Assembly: GCA_017942165.1 (NCBI GenBank)
Contig: JAGKSB010000012.1
Coordinates: 1 to 64,000 of the forward strand
DNA: 64,000 nt
Direction of reading: 5' to 3'
DNA from: Rhinopithecimicrobium faecis
GTDB lineage: Bacteria > Bacteroidota > Bacteroidia > Sphingobacteriales > Sphingobacteriaceae
Positions 47,289-56,847 of this stretch are shown piece by piece. Under the pieces are notes generated by a model. That model saw only the letters and a list, made by a program, of their open reading frames with translations. It was not told the DNA's origin and did no database searches. A program made the translations under genes and the position numbers. How positions within the stretch are numbered: position 1 is the first letter of the stretch; each line of letters opens with the position of its first letter.

Positions 47289-47708
47289 TTAGACACGCGC
47301 ATGTAAAGCCATGGCGTATAATTTCATTTGTTTTACCATGGACAACAAGCCATTAGCACGTGTGGGTGATAAATGCTCCTTTAAGCCTATCTTATCGATA
47401 AAATAAAGGTCTGATTCCGCTATTTCTTTCGGGGAATGTCCTGAAAGTACGCGTACCATGAGGCTTACTAAACCTTTAGTGATAATGGCGTCAGAGTCTG
47501 CTTTAAAGTTTAATACCCCTGCTTCAAAAGCTGGCTGCAACCACACTTTAGATTGACAACCTTTTATGATATAGTCGTCAGTTTTATAGTGTTCCTCAAT
47601 TAAAGGCAACTCTTTTCCCAATTGAATAATATATTCATATTTCTGCATCCAATCTTCAAAGAATGCGAAATCTTCAATCAATTCATCTTGTAATTCATTA
47701 ATGCTCAT
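47289..47708 (-). CDS. sufE: SufE-family sulfur acceptor
   Basis: Accepts persulfide sulfur from SufS for Fe-S cluster assembly. 139 residues with the acceptor Cys51 in IKGCQSKVWL and the conserved DYIIKGC context. It starts 13 bases after sufS, in the same transcript. The SufBCD genes are not in the window. Confidence 0.95.
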   Translation of the reverse strand: MSINELQDELIEDFAFFEDWMQKYEYIIQLGKELPLIEEHYKTDDYIIKGCQSKVWLQPAFEAGVLNFKADSDAIITKGLVSLMVRVLSGHSPKEIAESDLYFIDKIGLKEHLSPTRANGLLSMVKQMKLYAMALHARV

Positions 47709-47721
47709 TGGACTTTATTTA

Positions 47722-48945
47722 TTATAACAACATATTTGCAGCACGGATTAATCCCGCCACTAAGCTATCTACCTCTTCTTTTGTATTATACATAGCTAAG
47801 GACATACGTATTGTTCCGGGGATACCAAACTGATCCATGACCGGTTGTGCACAGTGATGTCCAGTACGTACCGCTATTCCTAATTTATCTAAGATAACAC
47901 CAATATCATAAGGGTGTGTTCCAGTTATTAAAAAGGAAATTACCGAAGACTTCTCCTTAGCAGTACCGATAAAACGGATGCCAGGGACTTTTGATAAAGC
48001 AGCTGTCGCATAGGCTAATAACTCATGCTCATAGGCCGCTATCTCTTCCAAACCAATTTCCGAGATATAATCCAAGGCATCGGCTAAGCAGATTCCAGCT
48101 TCAATATTAGGTGTTCCAGCTTCAAACTTAAAAGGAAGCTCATTGTAAGTGGTCTTTTCAAAAGTAACCTCTTTAATCATATCACCACCACCTTGATAAG
48201 GAGGCATGGCATTAAGCAGAGCTTCTTTCCCATATAATACGCCGACTCCTGTAGGTGCATACACCTTATGTCCTGAGAAAAGCAAGAAGTCTGCATCCAA
48301 CTCTTGTACATCAATAGGAATATGTTGAATGGCTTGCGCCGCATCTACAGCAACGGGAATTTGGCGTTCATGCGCTAAACGGATCATCTCTGCAATGGGA
48401 TTGATCGTTCCCAGGGAGTTGGAAACATAGGTTACGGAAACTAACTTTGTCTTTGCAGAAAGCAGCTGCTTATAGGCGTCCATATCTAGCTCCCCCTGCT
48501 CGTTCATAGGGATGACTTTTAAAAAGGCCCCCTTCTCCTCACAAAGCATTTGCCAAGGCACAATATTCGAGTGATGCTCCATTGCTGAAATGAGAATTTC
48601 ATCGCCAGCAGTTACAAAAGCTTTACCAAAACAATGTGCTAAAAGATTTAAACCATCGGTGGTACCTTTGGTAATAATAATTTCATAATCATGTTTTGCG
48701 TTTATAAATGCTTGCACCTTGCGGCGAGTAACTTCAAAAGCATCTGTAGAGATCTGACTTAGATAATGTACACCGCGGTGTACATTGGAATTCATATTCG
48801 TATAGTAATTTGTAATGGCGTCAATGACTACTTGCGGTTTCTGTGTAGTCGCTCCATTATCAAAATAGACTAAAGGTTTGCCATTGACCTCTCTTTTTAA
48901 AATAGGGAAATCGGCTCTAATTTTATGAATATCGTAGTTTTTCAA
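47722..48945 (-). CDS. sufS: Cysteine desulfurase SufS
   Basis: PLP enzyme that takes sulfur from cysteine and passes it to SufE. From a TTG start at 48945 it has 407 residues, with PLP-Lys227 (SGHKVYAPTG) and catalytic Cys365 (RTGHHCAQP), one off E. coli SufS Lys226 and Cys364. An ATG at 49020 would add 25 residues with no family counterpart, and a -7-like TAACTTTG lies inside that stretch, so the TTG is preferred. The start therefore uses a rare codon. Confidence 0.93.
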   Translation of the reverse strand: MKNYDIHKIRADFPILKREVNGKPLVYFDNGATTQKPQVVIDAITNYYTNMNSNVHRGVHYLSQISTDAFEVTRRKVQAFINAKHDYEIIITKGTTDGLNLLAHCFGKAFVTAGDEILISAMEHHSNIVPWQMLCEEKGAFLKVIPMNEQGELDMDAYKQLLSAKTKLVSVTYVSNSLGTINPIAEMIRLAHERQIPVAVDAAQAIQHIPIDVQELDADFLLFSGHKVYAPTGVGVLYGKEALLNAMPPYQGGGDMIKEVTFEKTTYNELPFKFEAGTPNIEAGICLADALDYISEIGLEEIAAYEHELLAYATAALSKVPGIRFIGTAKEKSSVISFLITGTHPYDIGVILDKLGIAVRTGHHCAQPVMDQFGIPGTIRMSLAMYNTKEEVDSLVAGLIRAANMLL

Positions 48946-48965
48946 AATTTTCTCGTTAATATATG

Positions 48966-48973
48966 CAAAGTTA
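48966..48973 (-). promoter_or_regulatory. Possible -7 box of sufSE
   Basis: TAACTTTG on the minus strand, 20 bases before the TTG start of sufS. It lies inside the longer possible frame and so helps to decide the start. No -33 at the right spacing. Confidence 0.4.
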
Positions 48974-49152
48974 ATAGTATTTTCAATATTACGGGGTGCT
49001 TCCCCAATAAGTTTTTCCAATTCCTTGTCATATTTAATAGAAACAATATTATTAGCAGGCCTACGTTATATAAAATAAATCATATAGGCGCAGCAAATAT
49101 GAGATTCCAACTTATCTTTATTTGCTACTATTTTATTTTTAATTGAAATATT

Positions 49153-49160
49153 TACCTTTG
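49153..49160 (+). promoter_or_regulatory. -7 box of the desaturase gene
   Basis: TACCTTTG, a perfect TAnnTTTG, 8 bases before the ATG, predicting a leader of only a few bases. Confidence 0.45.
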
Positions 49161-49168
49161 CAAAAGAT

Positions 49169-50161
49169 ATGCAAGAATTACCTCTAAACATACCAGAAGG
49201 TTCACGCCGAGAAGTGATGACCTATTTGGAGCCTTTCATGTTAAATGAAATGAGCGATTACTTAAAGCCTGTAGAAGAGATGTGGCAGCCCGCAGACTTC
49301 TTACCAGACGCTTCGAGAGACACTTTCTTTGAGGAAATTAAAGATTTACAAGAAAGTGCCAAAGAGCTTCCCTATGATTTAGTCGCTGTATTAGTAGGCG
49401 ACACGATTACAGAAGAGGCATTGCCTACCTATGAATCGTGGTTGTCCATGGTGGATGAAGTAGATAAAAATGAACAAGGTGGATGGATGAAGTGGGTACG
49501 TGCTTGGACAGCAGAAGAGAATCGTCATGGCGATTTATTAAACAAGTACTTATACCTATCGGGAAGAATAAACATGCGTGAGTTTGAGATTTCCACGCAA
49601 TATTTAATTAAAGACGGCTTTGATATTGGTACAGGTGCCGATCCATATAGAAATTTTATTTACACCTCTTTTCAAGAAATTGCTACTAATATTTCACACC
49701 GACGTGTTTCAGGCTTATCGAAAAAATCGGGGGATAAATTGCTGGCAAAGATGTGTGGTGTCATTGCGGCAGATGAAGCAAGACATGCGAAAGCGTATAT
49801 GTCCTTTATTAGCAAAGCGATTACTGTAGATGCTTCGGAGGTATTAATTGCTTATGAAGATATGATGCGTAAGAAAATCGTTATGCCGGCGCAATTTTTA
49901 CGTGAATCTGGGGAGCCTCAAAGTGCGGCATTCTCTCATTTTTCCGATGCTGCACAGCGCCTAGGGGTGTATACAGCCTTAGACTATGTAGATATCTTAA
50001 AAGAGCTGAATACTGATTGGGCTATTGACAAACTTACGAACCTCAATGAGCAAGGTGAAAAAGCACGTGATTATTTATTAAGGTTACCCGATCGTCTCAT
50101 CCGTTTAGCGGATCGTATTAAAGTTCCTGAAAAAGAATATAATTTTAAGTGGATATACTAA
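49169..50161 (+). CDS. Acyl-ACP desaturase (ferritin-like diiron)
   Basis: Soluble desaturase that puts a double bond in acyl chains on ACP, using oxygen and ferredoxin-like electrons. The 330 residues carry the two diiron motifs EENRH (116-120) and DEARH (202-206), plus further Glu ligands near 82-83 and 170 (TSFQEIATN). This family is the plant-type stearoyl-ACP desaturase found in Bacteroidota and actinobacteria. It would adjust membrane fluidity. Single gene with own terminator. Confidence 0.93.
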   Translation: MQELPLNIPEGSRREVMTYLEPFMLNEMSDYLKPVEEMWQPADFLPDASRDTFFEEIKDLQESAKELPYDLVAVLVGDTITEEALPTYESWLSMVDEVDKNEQGGWMKWVRAWTAEENRHGDLLNKYLYLSGRINMREFEISTQYLIKDGFDIGTGADPYRNFIYTSFQEIATNISHRRVSGLSKKSGDKLLAKMCGVIAADEARHAKAYMSFISKAITVDASEVLIAYEDMMRKKIVMPAQFLRESGEPQSAAFSHFSDAAQRLGVYTALDYVDILKELNTDWAIDKLTNLNEQGEKARDYLLRLPDRLIRLADRIKVPEKEYNFKWIY

Positions 50162-50180
50162 CTATTTTCCACATATACCG

Positions 50181-50213
50181 AAAGCCTATTCCAACAAAAT
50201 AGGCTTTTTTTTT
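50181..50213 (+). terminator. Terminator of the desaturase gene
   Basis: AAAGCCTATT / AATAGGCTTT, a 10-bp hairpin with a 7-base loop, followed by a run of T. Confidence 0.85.
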
Positions 50214-50286
50214 GGTTTAAATATGCATATAATGTCATATCTGCAATATCTTCACAATATATCTATCATTTTTTTTAGCTTTGGAT

Positions 50287-50328
50287 AAACGCAGATTAAC
50301 ATTAGTAAAACGCAGATTAACATTAGTA
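50287..50328. repeat. 21-bp perfect tandem duplication before a start codon
   Basis: AAACGCAGATTAACATTAGTA occurs twice (50287-50307 and 50308-50328), ending 2 bases before the ATG of the thioredoxin-like lipoprotein. Confidence 0.92.
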
Positions 50329-50330
50329 AT

Positions 50331-50960
50331 ATGAATAAGAAACTTTCTTTAGCCCTTGCCCTAGTAGGTTCGATGGGATTATTGAGCGCCTGTACTGGAA
50401 ATGCAGATAAAGGTACTGATAGCAATACGCAGGCACCCATAGAAAATACCGCAAATGCCGTTGACGAGCATGCTGGTCACAACCATGCGCCAGGTGAAGG
50501 CCACGACCATGCGGCAGAAGTAAAACCTGCAGCACAAGCTCCAGCTACCCTACCTGATTTCACATTTTATATATTAAAGTCTGGCATCAAAGTTTCCAAA
50601 GCTGATTTATCAACCACAAAAAACTCCGCATTCTTACTTTTTGATCCAGGGTGTGGACACTGTCAACAAGAGGCTGTAGCTTTAGAAAAGAATATAGCAT
50701 CATTAAAAAATGTAGACCTTTACTTTGTGTCTATGAATGACCCGGCATTAATCTTGGGATTTATGAAAAGCTTTATGCCCAAATTGGGGAATGCTGATAA
50801 CGTAGAAGTTCTATTTGATAAAACACAAGATTTCATTTCAAAAATCCATATTCCGAATCAATTTCCAGCAAACTATGTATATGGTCCAGATGGTAAGTTA
50901 AAAGCATCTTGGGAAGGTGAAAAAAATATCAATGAAGTAATTGCTGCGTTTAATAAATAG
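50331..50960 (+). CDS. His-rich thioredoxin-like lipoprotein
   Basis: 209 residues. A lipoprotein signal ends at LLSAC (Cys21). Residues 45-62 hold five histidines (HAGHNH, GEGHDH), a likely metal-binding or flexible stretch. From about 75 onward there is a thioredoxin-like fold with FDPGCGHCQQE (Cys108, Cys111) and a cis-Pro-like PANYVYGPDGK. The CGHC pair resembles disulfide-exchange enzymes. A periplasmic thiol oxidoreductase that may handle metals is the inference. gap follows 11 bases downstream. Confidence 0.8.
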   Translation: MNKKLSLALALVGSMGLLSACTGNADKGTDSNTQAPIENTANAVDEHAGHNHAPGEGHDHAAEVKPAAQAPATLPDFTFYILKSGIKVSKADLSTTKNSAFLLFDPGCGHCQQEAVALEKNIASLKNVDLYFVSMNDPALILGFMKSFMPKLGNADNVEVLFDKTQDFISKIHIPNQFPANYVYGPDGKLKASWEGEKNINEVIAAFNK

Positions 50961-50971
50961 GCTTCGTAAGG

Positions 50972-51976
50972 ATGTTAAATATAGCAATCAATGGCTTCGG
51001 TCGTATTGGGCGGATTACTTTACGCAATCTATGCTTGCGTAAAGAATCTGCGATTACCGTACGCGCCATTAATGATCTGACAGATACCAAGACATTAGCA
51101 CATCTTTTTAAGTATGACTCTGTGCATGGGCCCTACGCGGGTACCGTGGATTACACAGAGCATCAGCTTATTATAGACGGGCATGTCATTGATGTATTTT
51201 CACAGAAAGACCCGAAGGAACTCCCTTGGAAAGCGCTAGCTATCGACCTTGTGGTTGAAGCTACAGGCTATTTCACAAGCCGTGAGGGGGCTAGCCAGCA
51301 TCTTCTTGCGGGGGCTAAGCAGGTTATTATCTCCGCTCCCTCCACAGACAAGGATGTACCTACCATTGTGTTGGGCGTCAATGAAGAAGCGATCGACTTA
51401 ACAAGTCCCATCCTTTCCAATGCCTCCTGCACCACAAATAATGTTGCCCCAATGGTCAAGATATTAGATGAAAATTGGGGTATTGAAGATGGCTATATCA
51501 CCACTGTTCACAGTATGACTGGCGATCAGAATCTACACGATGCCCCCCACCGCGACTTGCGTCGTGCGCGGGCAGCCTCCTCATCGATTATCCCGACAAC
51601 GACGGGGGCCGCTAAGGCTGTAACGAATGTATTTTCCCATTTAGATGGAAAATTAGGAGGTGCAGGAATTCGCGTACCCGTATTAAATGGTTCCCTAACG
51701 GACTTTACCTGTACCTTAAAAAAGAGTACGACCGTTGCGGAGATCAACAAGAAATTTCTAGAAGCTTCAGAGGGTTGTTTAAAAGGAATCTTATATTATA
51801 CCGAAGATCCTATTGTTTCCGTAGATATTATCAATAACCCCTACTCCTGTGTGTTTGATGCAGAGCTTACTTCCATTGTTGGTGGTTTGGTAAAAGTCGT
51901 AGGCTGGTATGATAATGAGTACGGGTATTCAAACAGGATAATCGATCTATTAGTAAAAATAGCGCCACATGATTAA
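50972..51976 (+). CDS. gap: Glyceraldehyde-3-phosphate dehydrogenase, type I
   Basis: Glycolytic and gluconeogenic enzyme. 334 residues with the Rossmann GFGRIGR (8-14), the active-site Cys153 in NASCTTN and partner His180 in TVHSMTGDQ. The INDLTD segment after strand 2 fits NAD preference. The next gene overlaps its end by 8 bases, so translation is coupled. It may be one of several gap genes in the genome. Confidence 0.97.
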   Translation: MLNIAINGFGRIGRITLRNLCLRKESAITVRAINDLTDTKTLAHLFKYDSVHGPYAGTVDYTEHQLIIDGHVIDVFSQKDPKELPWKALAIDLVVEATGYFTSREGASQHLLAGAKQVIISAPSTDKDVPTIVLGVNEEAIDLTSPILSNASCTTNNVAPMVKILDENWGIEDGYITTVHSMTGDQNLHDAPHRDLRRARAASSSIIPTTTGAAKAVTNVFSHLDGKLGGAGIRVPVLNGSLTDFTCTLKKSTTVAEINKKFLEASEGCLKGILYYTEDPIVSVDIINNPYSCVFDAELTSIVGGLVKVVGWYDNEYGYSNRIIDLLVKIAPHD

Positions 51977-52403
51977 ATTTATTCAAGCTGAAGATACCCT
52001 GCCACTACGGAGTTTAGTACTTCGTAATGGGGCGCCTCTCGCGGAGGCTAAGATGGAAGAGGATCTCACAGCGACGACTTTTCATCTAGGTTATTTTAAT
52101 GAAGCTGGTGAGCTGCTCTGTATCCTGACATGCCAGCAGCAAACACATGCGGCTTTTGAAGGAGCAGGCTACCGCCTTCGTGGCATGGCTACGCATCCCG
52201 ATGCGCGGCAGCAGGGGCTTGCTAAGCAGCTACTGCTGGCCGCAATACAGCATTTAAAAGAGGTGTTAAACGTTGATTACCTCTGGTTCAATGCCCGTGT
52301 GGTGGCCTTGCCATTTTACGAAAAATTGCAGTTTGAGTACCTTTCTACGGAATTCGATATCCCAGGTATTGGACCACATCGGGAGATGGGAATGCGCTTC
52401 TAA
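51969..52403 (+). CDS. GNAT-family acetyltransferase
   Basis: 144-residue GNAT domain with the acetyl-CoA loop LRGMATHPDARQQGLAKQLL (motif A, R/QxxGxG/A type) and the C-terminal LWFNARVVALPFYEKLQF strand typical of the ElaA/PhnO-like small acetyltransferases. Substrate unknown. The start overlaps gap by 8 bases. Confidence 0.9.
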   Translation: MIKFIQAEDTLPLRSLVLRNGAPLAEAKMEEDLTATTFHLGYFNEAGELLCILTCQQQTHAAFEGAGYRLRGMATHPDARQQGLAKQLLLAAIQHLKEVLNVDYLWFNARVVALPFYEKLQFEYLSTEFDIPGIGPHREMGMRF

Positions 52404-52412
52404 GGAGGCGCA

Positions 52413-53189
52413 TTACAGCTCGCGCTCTACGCCTAAGCCAAACAGGGCGAAGTCATATTTCACAGGATCCTCAGGGTCTAAAAAACGTAAGTTTTCCGTA
52501 AGCTCCATCGCTGTGCGCCAATCTACCTTTGGGAGGGTGATAAGGCCGAATTTGCGCGCTACCCTTTCTACATGCACATCGCACGGGCAGATTAGATTAC
52601 GCGGACTCAGGCGTTTCCAAATCCCAAAATCCACCCCCTGCTTATCGTTACGTACCATCCAGCGGAGAAACATATTAATGCGCTTGCAGGTAGATTTCTG
52701 CTGTGGGCTACTGATATGCTTACGCGTGCGCCAGGGGTAGTCCGGTAGGGAGAAGAAATATTCCTTGAAGTTGTTCAGCGCTAGCGCAATGTCTACGTCC
52801 AGACGATCCTCCTGCCCGATTAAAAAGGCATCCTCTAGGGAGTCAAACTTGCTATAGTGATAGCGGAAGAAAGACACAAAATACAAGAGATCCGTATCGT
52901 TAAAAGTGCGGTGTTTGAACCCCAATAGCTGTTTTAACGCGATATCCTTATGCCCCATAATAAAGGCATAAGGATCACCGTCCATACGTTGTATAAGCTC
53001 ATTACATTTATTTATAATGGTCTTACGTTGGCCCCAAGCGAGAATAGAAGCTATAAAACCCATTATTTCGCGATTCTGCTTATCCGTAAACTGATGAGGA
53101 ATACAAATAGGATCCGTAGCAATAAAAGAAGGTTTGTTATAGCAGGCTACCTTAGCATCCAGAAAATCTTTAATATTTAAATCTGCCAT
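52413..53189 (-). CDS. TIGR02757 family protein
   Basis: 258 residues, matching the TIGR02757 (DUF2400) family by PICIPHQFTDKQNREIMGFI, ASILAWGQRKTIINKCNEL and the closing DFALFGLGVE. It is common in Bacteroidota and of unknown function; the helical fold has some likeness to HhH-type DNA glycosylases but no catalytic motif is clear. It is last in a minus-strand run from proS, 25 bases after the cystathionine synthase. Confidence 0.88.
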   Translation of the reverse strand: MADLNIKDFLDAKVACYNKPSFIATDPICIPHQFTDKQNREIMGFIASILAWGQRKTIINKCNELIQRMDGDPYAFIMGHKDIALKQLLGFKHRTFNDTDLLYFVSFFRYHYSKFDSLEDAFLIGQEDRLDVDIALALNNFKEYFFSLPDYPWRTRKHISSPQQKSTCKRINMFLRWMVRNDKQGVDFGIWKRLSPRNLICPCDVHVERVARKFGLITLPKVDWRTAMELTENLRFLDPEDPVKYDFALFGLGVEREL

Positions 53190-53214
53190 TCTATGCTTAA
53201 TAGGACGTTTTTTT

Positions 53215-54360
53215 TTAGCTTAAAGCTTGTTTTAAATCAGCAATTAAGTCTTCAGCATCTTCAATACCGACAGAAATACGCAATAAATTGTCCACGACAC
53301 CAACTTTCTCGCGCGTTTCTTTGGGAATAGAGCCATGTGTCATTGTCGCGGGGTGGTTGATTAGCGACTCTACGCCACCTAGCGACTCCGCTAGTGTGAA
53401 GACGTTGAAGTTAGACGCAATGCGGAAGGTTTCCTTTAGATCCGCTCCCTTTAGGACAATAGAAATCATGCCTCCAAAGTCTTTCATCTGCTTCTTAGCG
53501 ATTTCATGCCCCGGGTGGGTTTCAAATCCTGGCCAATATATTTTCTCCACCTTTGGGTGATGCTGAAGGAATGCAGCTACCTGTCGGCCATTTTCACAAT
53601 GAGCCTTCATACGTAGATGCAGTGTCTTTATACCACGAAGAGCAAGGAAGGAGTCCTGCGGACCAGGAGTTCCCCCTACCGCATTGTAGTAGAAAAATAG
53701 TTTTTTATATAACTCTTCATCTTTCATTAACAACGCGCCCATGACCACATCCGAGTGACCCGCAATATACTTGGTAACAGAGTGCATCACAAGATCAGCA
53801 CCGAGGTCTAAGGGATTTTGTAAATAAGGAGAGGCGAATGTATTGTCGACGACATAAAGTACCTTAGCTTTTTTCGCCACCTCACCAATTGCTTGGACAT
53901 CGGCTAACTTTAGCGTCGGATTCGTCGGCGTTTCCACCCATATTAATTTTGTATTAGGGCTGATTGCCGCAGCGACAGCAGCGACATCGGAGGTATCCAC
54001 AAAGGTAAACTTGATGCCATAATTTTCATATACTTTCGTAAAAATACGGTACGAGCCACCATAGAGGTCATCCCCAGTAAGCACCTCATCGCCCGGTTGC
54101 AATAGACGTAATACACAGTCTGTCGCCGCCATGCCCGAGGAGAAAGCGAGGCCATACTTCCCATTCTCAAGGGCTGCAAGACAGTCCTCTAGGGCTTTAC
54201 GTGTCGGATTCGTGCCACGGGAATATTCATAGCCTTTATGATCCCCTGGGGCAGCTTGTTTATAGGTAGATGTTTGATAAATTGGCGTCATCACAGCCCC
54301 CGTTGTAGGGTCTGCCTCTTGGCCAGCATGAATTGCTTTCGTTGCAAATTTATAGCCCAT
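53215..54360 (-). CDS. metB: Cystathionine gamma-synthase / trans-sulfuration PLP enzyme
   Basis: PLP enzyme of the Cys/Met metabolism class, 381 residues. It has the PLP lysine Lys197 in HSVTKYIAGHSD, the substrate-binding EYSRGTNPTRKALE region and SSGMAAT. The pattern is that of cystathionine gamma-synthase or the closely related gamma-lyase; the two are hard to split by eye. No SAM riboswitch is seen in the 27 bases upstream. In the proS run, probably operonic. Confidence 0.9.
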   Translation of the reverse strand: MGYKFATKAIHAGQEADPTTGAVMTPIYQTSTYKQAAPGDHKGYEYSRGTNPTRKALEDCLAALENGKYGLAFSSGMAATDCVLRLLQPGDEVLTGDDLYGGSYRIFTKVYENYGIKFTFVDTSDVAAVAAAISPNTKLIWVETPTNPTLKLADVQAIGEVAKKAKVLYVVDNTFASPYLQNPLDLGADLVMHSVTKYIAGHSDVVMGALLMKDEELYKKLFFYYNAVGGTPGPQDSFLALRGIKTLHLRMKAHCENGRQVAAFLQHHPKVEKIYWPGFETHPGHEIAKKQMKDFGGMISIVLKGADLKETFRIASNFNVFTLAESLGGVESLINHPATMTHGSIPKETREKVGVVDNLLRISVGIEDAEDLIADLKQALS

Positions 54361-54387
54361 AATTTTCGTGTTAATAAGGTAAATCTA

Positions 54388-55182
54388 CTAAAAATCTATA
54401 GGATTGCTATATATAAAAGTATAATTTAATCGTTCTTGAATGCGCGTGCCCAGCACCATTTTTGCGGGCAAATCTGCCGGTTTAAAAGAAGATGGCAGCG
54501 CATAGTTGTACTTTGCTGCCGAGGCTAGGACAACTTCTTTCTTGGAGGGGTGCTCCGGGGCTACGAGGTTGTAAATCCCGGGGAGCAGCTGATCTTTATT
54601 TTCAAAAGCTGCAACGATCAAATTAGAGACGTCCGCAATATGTATGAAATTAGCTGGCTGGTTCCCTGTTTCACAGATGCGGTGTTGAAAATATTTCGCG
54701 AAAATACGGTTTTCCCCAAAGAGGCCTCCGAGGCGGAAGATATAGCTCGTCGCAGAAAGGTCACTAAGCGCGTTTTCTGCCAATAGCAATTTCTCTTGGA
54801 GGCGGCTTTCAGGAAAGGTGTCTTCAGTTATTTCCCTATCCACATCCGGATATATACCGATAGAACTCAGAAAAATATGTTTTTCAAAATTGAGGGTATC
54901 TAAGAAGTCACGCACCTTAATAAAGCGGTGAGATAAATCAGAAAGTGTATTTTTTTGTGTTGCAGGAATACTATTTAGCACCCAGTCGAAGGAATTTACA
55001 GGAAGCTGTAAAGGAGGGTTGGCCTGATCGAAATCATGGATAAAAGGAAATATACCTTCGGACTTCAGCCGAAGGTATGTTTCCTCTGTGCGCGTAGTTA
55101 CATATACCTGATGCCCGAGGGCTAAGCATTTTCTAGCTACGTACTCACCTACCCATCCGCAGCCTAAGATTAGCATACGCAT
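54388..55182 (-). CDS. NAD(P)-binding SDR/epimerase-like protein (YeeZ-type)
   Basis: 264-residue atypical extended SDR. The nucleotide-binding start LILGCGWVGEYVARKCLALG (GxGxxG) is clear, followed by the YeeZ-like VYVTTRTEE; the usual YxxxK catalytic pair is not obvious. A nucleoside-diphosphate-sugar epimerase-like role is assumed in annotations but unproven. The start lies 10 bases after proS. Confidence 0.85.
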   Translation of the reverse strand: MRMLILGCGWVGEYVARKCLALGHQVYVTTRTEETYLRLKSEGIFPFIHDFDQANPPLQLPVNSFDWVLNSIPATQKNTLSDLSHRFIKVRDFLDTLNFEKHIFLSSIGIYPDVDREITEDTFPESRLQEKLLLAENALSDLSATSYIFRLGGLFGENRIFAKYFQHRICETGNQPANFIHIADVSNLIVAAFENKDQLLPGIYNLVAPEHPSKKEVVLASAAKYNYALPSSFKPADLPAKMVLGTRIQERLNYTFIYSNPIDF

Positions 55183-55192
55183 GGCTTAAGGA

Positions 55193-56665
55193 TTAATATG
55201 CTTTAGCGAATAATACGCGTTTGGAGGAAGGCTTTCCTGTGAAAATACAAATGCCTTCTTCTTCAGGTTGATCTAAGGGAATACAACGAATAGTAGCCTT
55301 TGTCTCTTCCTTCACACGTTTTTCAGTTTCCACGGTACCATCCCAATGCGCGGAGATAAAACCACCTTTCGCCTCTAGGACTTCTTTAAATTCTTCATAT
55401 GAATTTACTTCAGTGATATGCGTATCGCGGAAATTTAAAGCTTTCTGGAAAATATTTTCCTGAATCTCATCTAATAAATTAGCTACATAGTCCGAAAGGC
55501 CTGCTTGCGCTACCGTTTCTTTGGTCTGCGTATCACGTCTTGCAAGCTCTACCGTACCGTTCGCCATATCACGGGCACCTAAAGCTACACGTAGCGGAAC
55601 CCCTTTAAGTTCCCATTCCGCGAACTTATAGCCTGGACGTTGTGTGTCGCGGTCATCGAACTTAACGGAGATATTCTTTGCTTTTAATTCTGCAGAGAAC
55701 GTATCTACGAAAGCGTCGATTAGCGCTTTCTCTTCATCAGTCTTAAAAATTGGCACTATTACCACTTGGATAGGCGCTAATTTTGGAGGCAGCACTAACC
55801 CTTGGTCATCAGAGTGAGCCATAATTAAGGCACCCATTAAACGGGTAGATACCCCCCATGAGGTAGCCCATACATGCTCCAACTTACCTTCTTTTGAAGT
55901 AAACTTCACGTCAAAAGCTTTAGCGAAATTCTGACCTAAGAAATGTGAAGTTCCCGCTTGTAGCGCTTTTCCATCTTGCATTAATGCTTCAATACAGTAG
56001 GTATCTAAGGCACCAGCAAAACGTTCATTCTCCGTCTTACGTCCACGAATTACAGGTACAGCTAACCAATCTTGAGAAAAGGTATTGTATACCTCTAACA
56101 TACGCTCAGCCTCTTCTACCGCTTCCGTTTCCGTCGCATGTGCTGTATGTCCCTCTTGCCATAAGAATTCTGAAGTACGCAAAAATAATCTTGTACGCAT
56201 CTCCCAACGTACCACATTCGCCCATTGGTTTACTAAGATTGGCAAATCACGGTAAGATTCAATCCACCCCTTATAGGTGTTCCATATAATAGTCTCCGAA
56301 GTCGGACGTACGATTAACTCTTCTTCTAATTTCGCATCTTCATCGACAATAATATTGCCATTACCATCATTCTTTAAACGGTAGTGCGTTACTACAGCAC
56401 ATTCTGTGGCAAAACCTTCCACATGTGCCGCCTCCTTAGAGAAGAAGGATTTGGGGATAAATAAAGGAAAATAGGCATTGCTGTGACCAGTGTCCTTAAA
56501 CATTTTGTCCAAAGTCGCTTGCATTTTTTCCCAAATTGCATAGCCATATGGTTTGATAACCATACAACCTCTAACCGCAGAATATTCTGCTAAGTCAGCC
56601 TTTTGAACAAGATCGGTGTACCACTGCGAATAATCGTCTGCGCGGCTTGTGATTCCTTTACTCAT
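55193..56665 (-). CDS. proS: Prolyl-tRNA synthetase (archaeal/eukaryote-like type)
   Basis: Charges tRNA-Pro. 490 residues of the class II type without the bacterial editing insertion: motif 2 [17 protein letters not shown], motif 3-like [15 protein letters not shown], and a C-terminus ending in Ala-Tyr like the archaeal and Thermus enzymes. This type is usual in Bacteroidota. It is first in a minus-strand run of four genes. No T-box leader is seen in the 155 bases upstream. Confidence 0.97.
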   Translation of the reverse strand: MSKGITSRADDYSQWYTDLVQKADLAEYSAVRGCMVIKPYGYAIWEKMQATLDKMFKDTGHSNAYFPLFIPKSFFSKEAAHVEGFATECAVVTHYRLKNDGNGNIIVDEDAKLEEELIVRPTSETIIWNTYKGWIESYRDLPILVNQWANVVRWEMRTRLFLRTSEFLWQEGHTAHATETEAVEEAERMLEVYNTFSQDWLAVPVIRGRKTENERFAGALDTYCIEALMQDGKALQAGTSHFLGQNFAKAFDVKFTSKEGKLEHVWATSWGVSTRLMGALIMAHSDDQGLVLPPKLAPIQVVIVPIFKTDEEKALIDAFVDTFSAELKAKNISVKFDDRDTQRPGYKFAEWELKGVPLRVALGARDMANGTVELARRDTQTKETVAQAGLSDYVANLLDEIQENIFQKALNFRDTHITEVNSYEEFKEVLEAKGGFISAHWDGTVETEKRVKEETKATIRCIPLDQPEEEGICIFTGKPSSKRVLFAKAY

Positions 56666-56847
56666 ATCTAAAAAATATCAAAAAATTGTTGTAACATTGT
56701 GTACTATATACTCGTTTACAAGGTATAAGGTTAGCACGAAAAAAATAAAAATTATTTTTTTTTAAACCTCATTAAACTAAAACAAGAAATTTGCGTCTAA
56801 GATAGTAAATTTCGACTGTATTGTCAGATATAACCAGAAGGTATATT

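Noticed and set aside
52273..52740. 155-codon plus-strand frame crossing the GNAT end and the TIGR02757 gene
   Set aside because: It overlaps two recognised genes, one in another frame and one antisense, and shows no family signature.
53943..54387. SAM riboswitch before the cystathionine synthase
   Set aside because: Only 27 bases separate it from the upstream gene and no riboswitch-like fold fits.
56666..56847. T-box or other leader element before proS
   Set aside because: No specifier stem or T-box sequence is seen, and T-boxes are not expected in this phylum.
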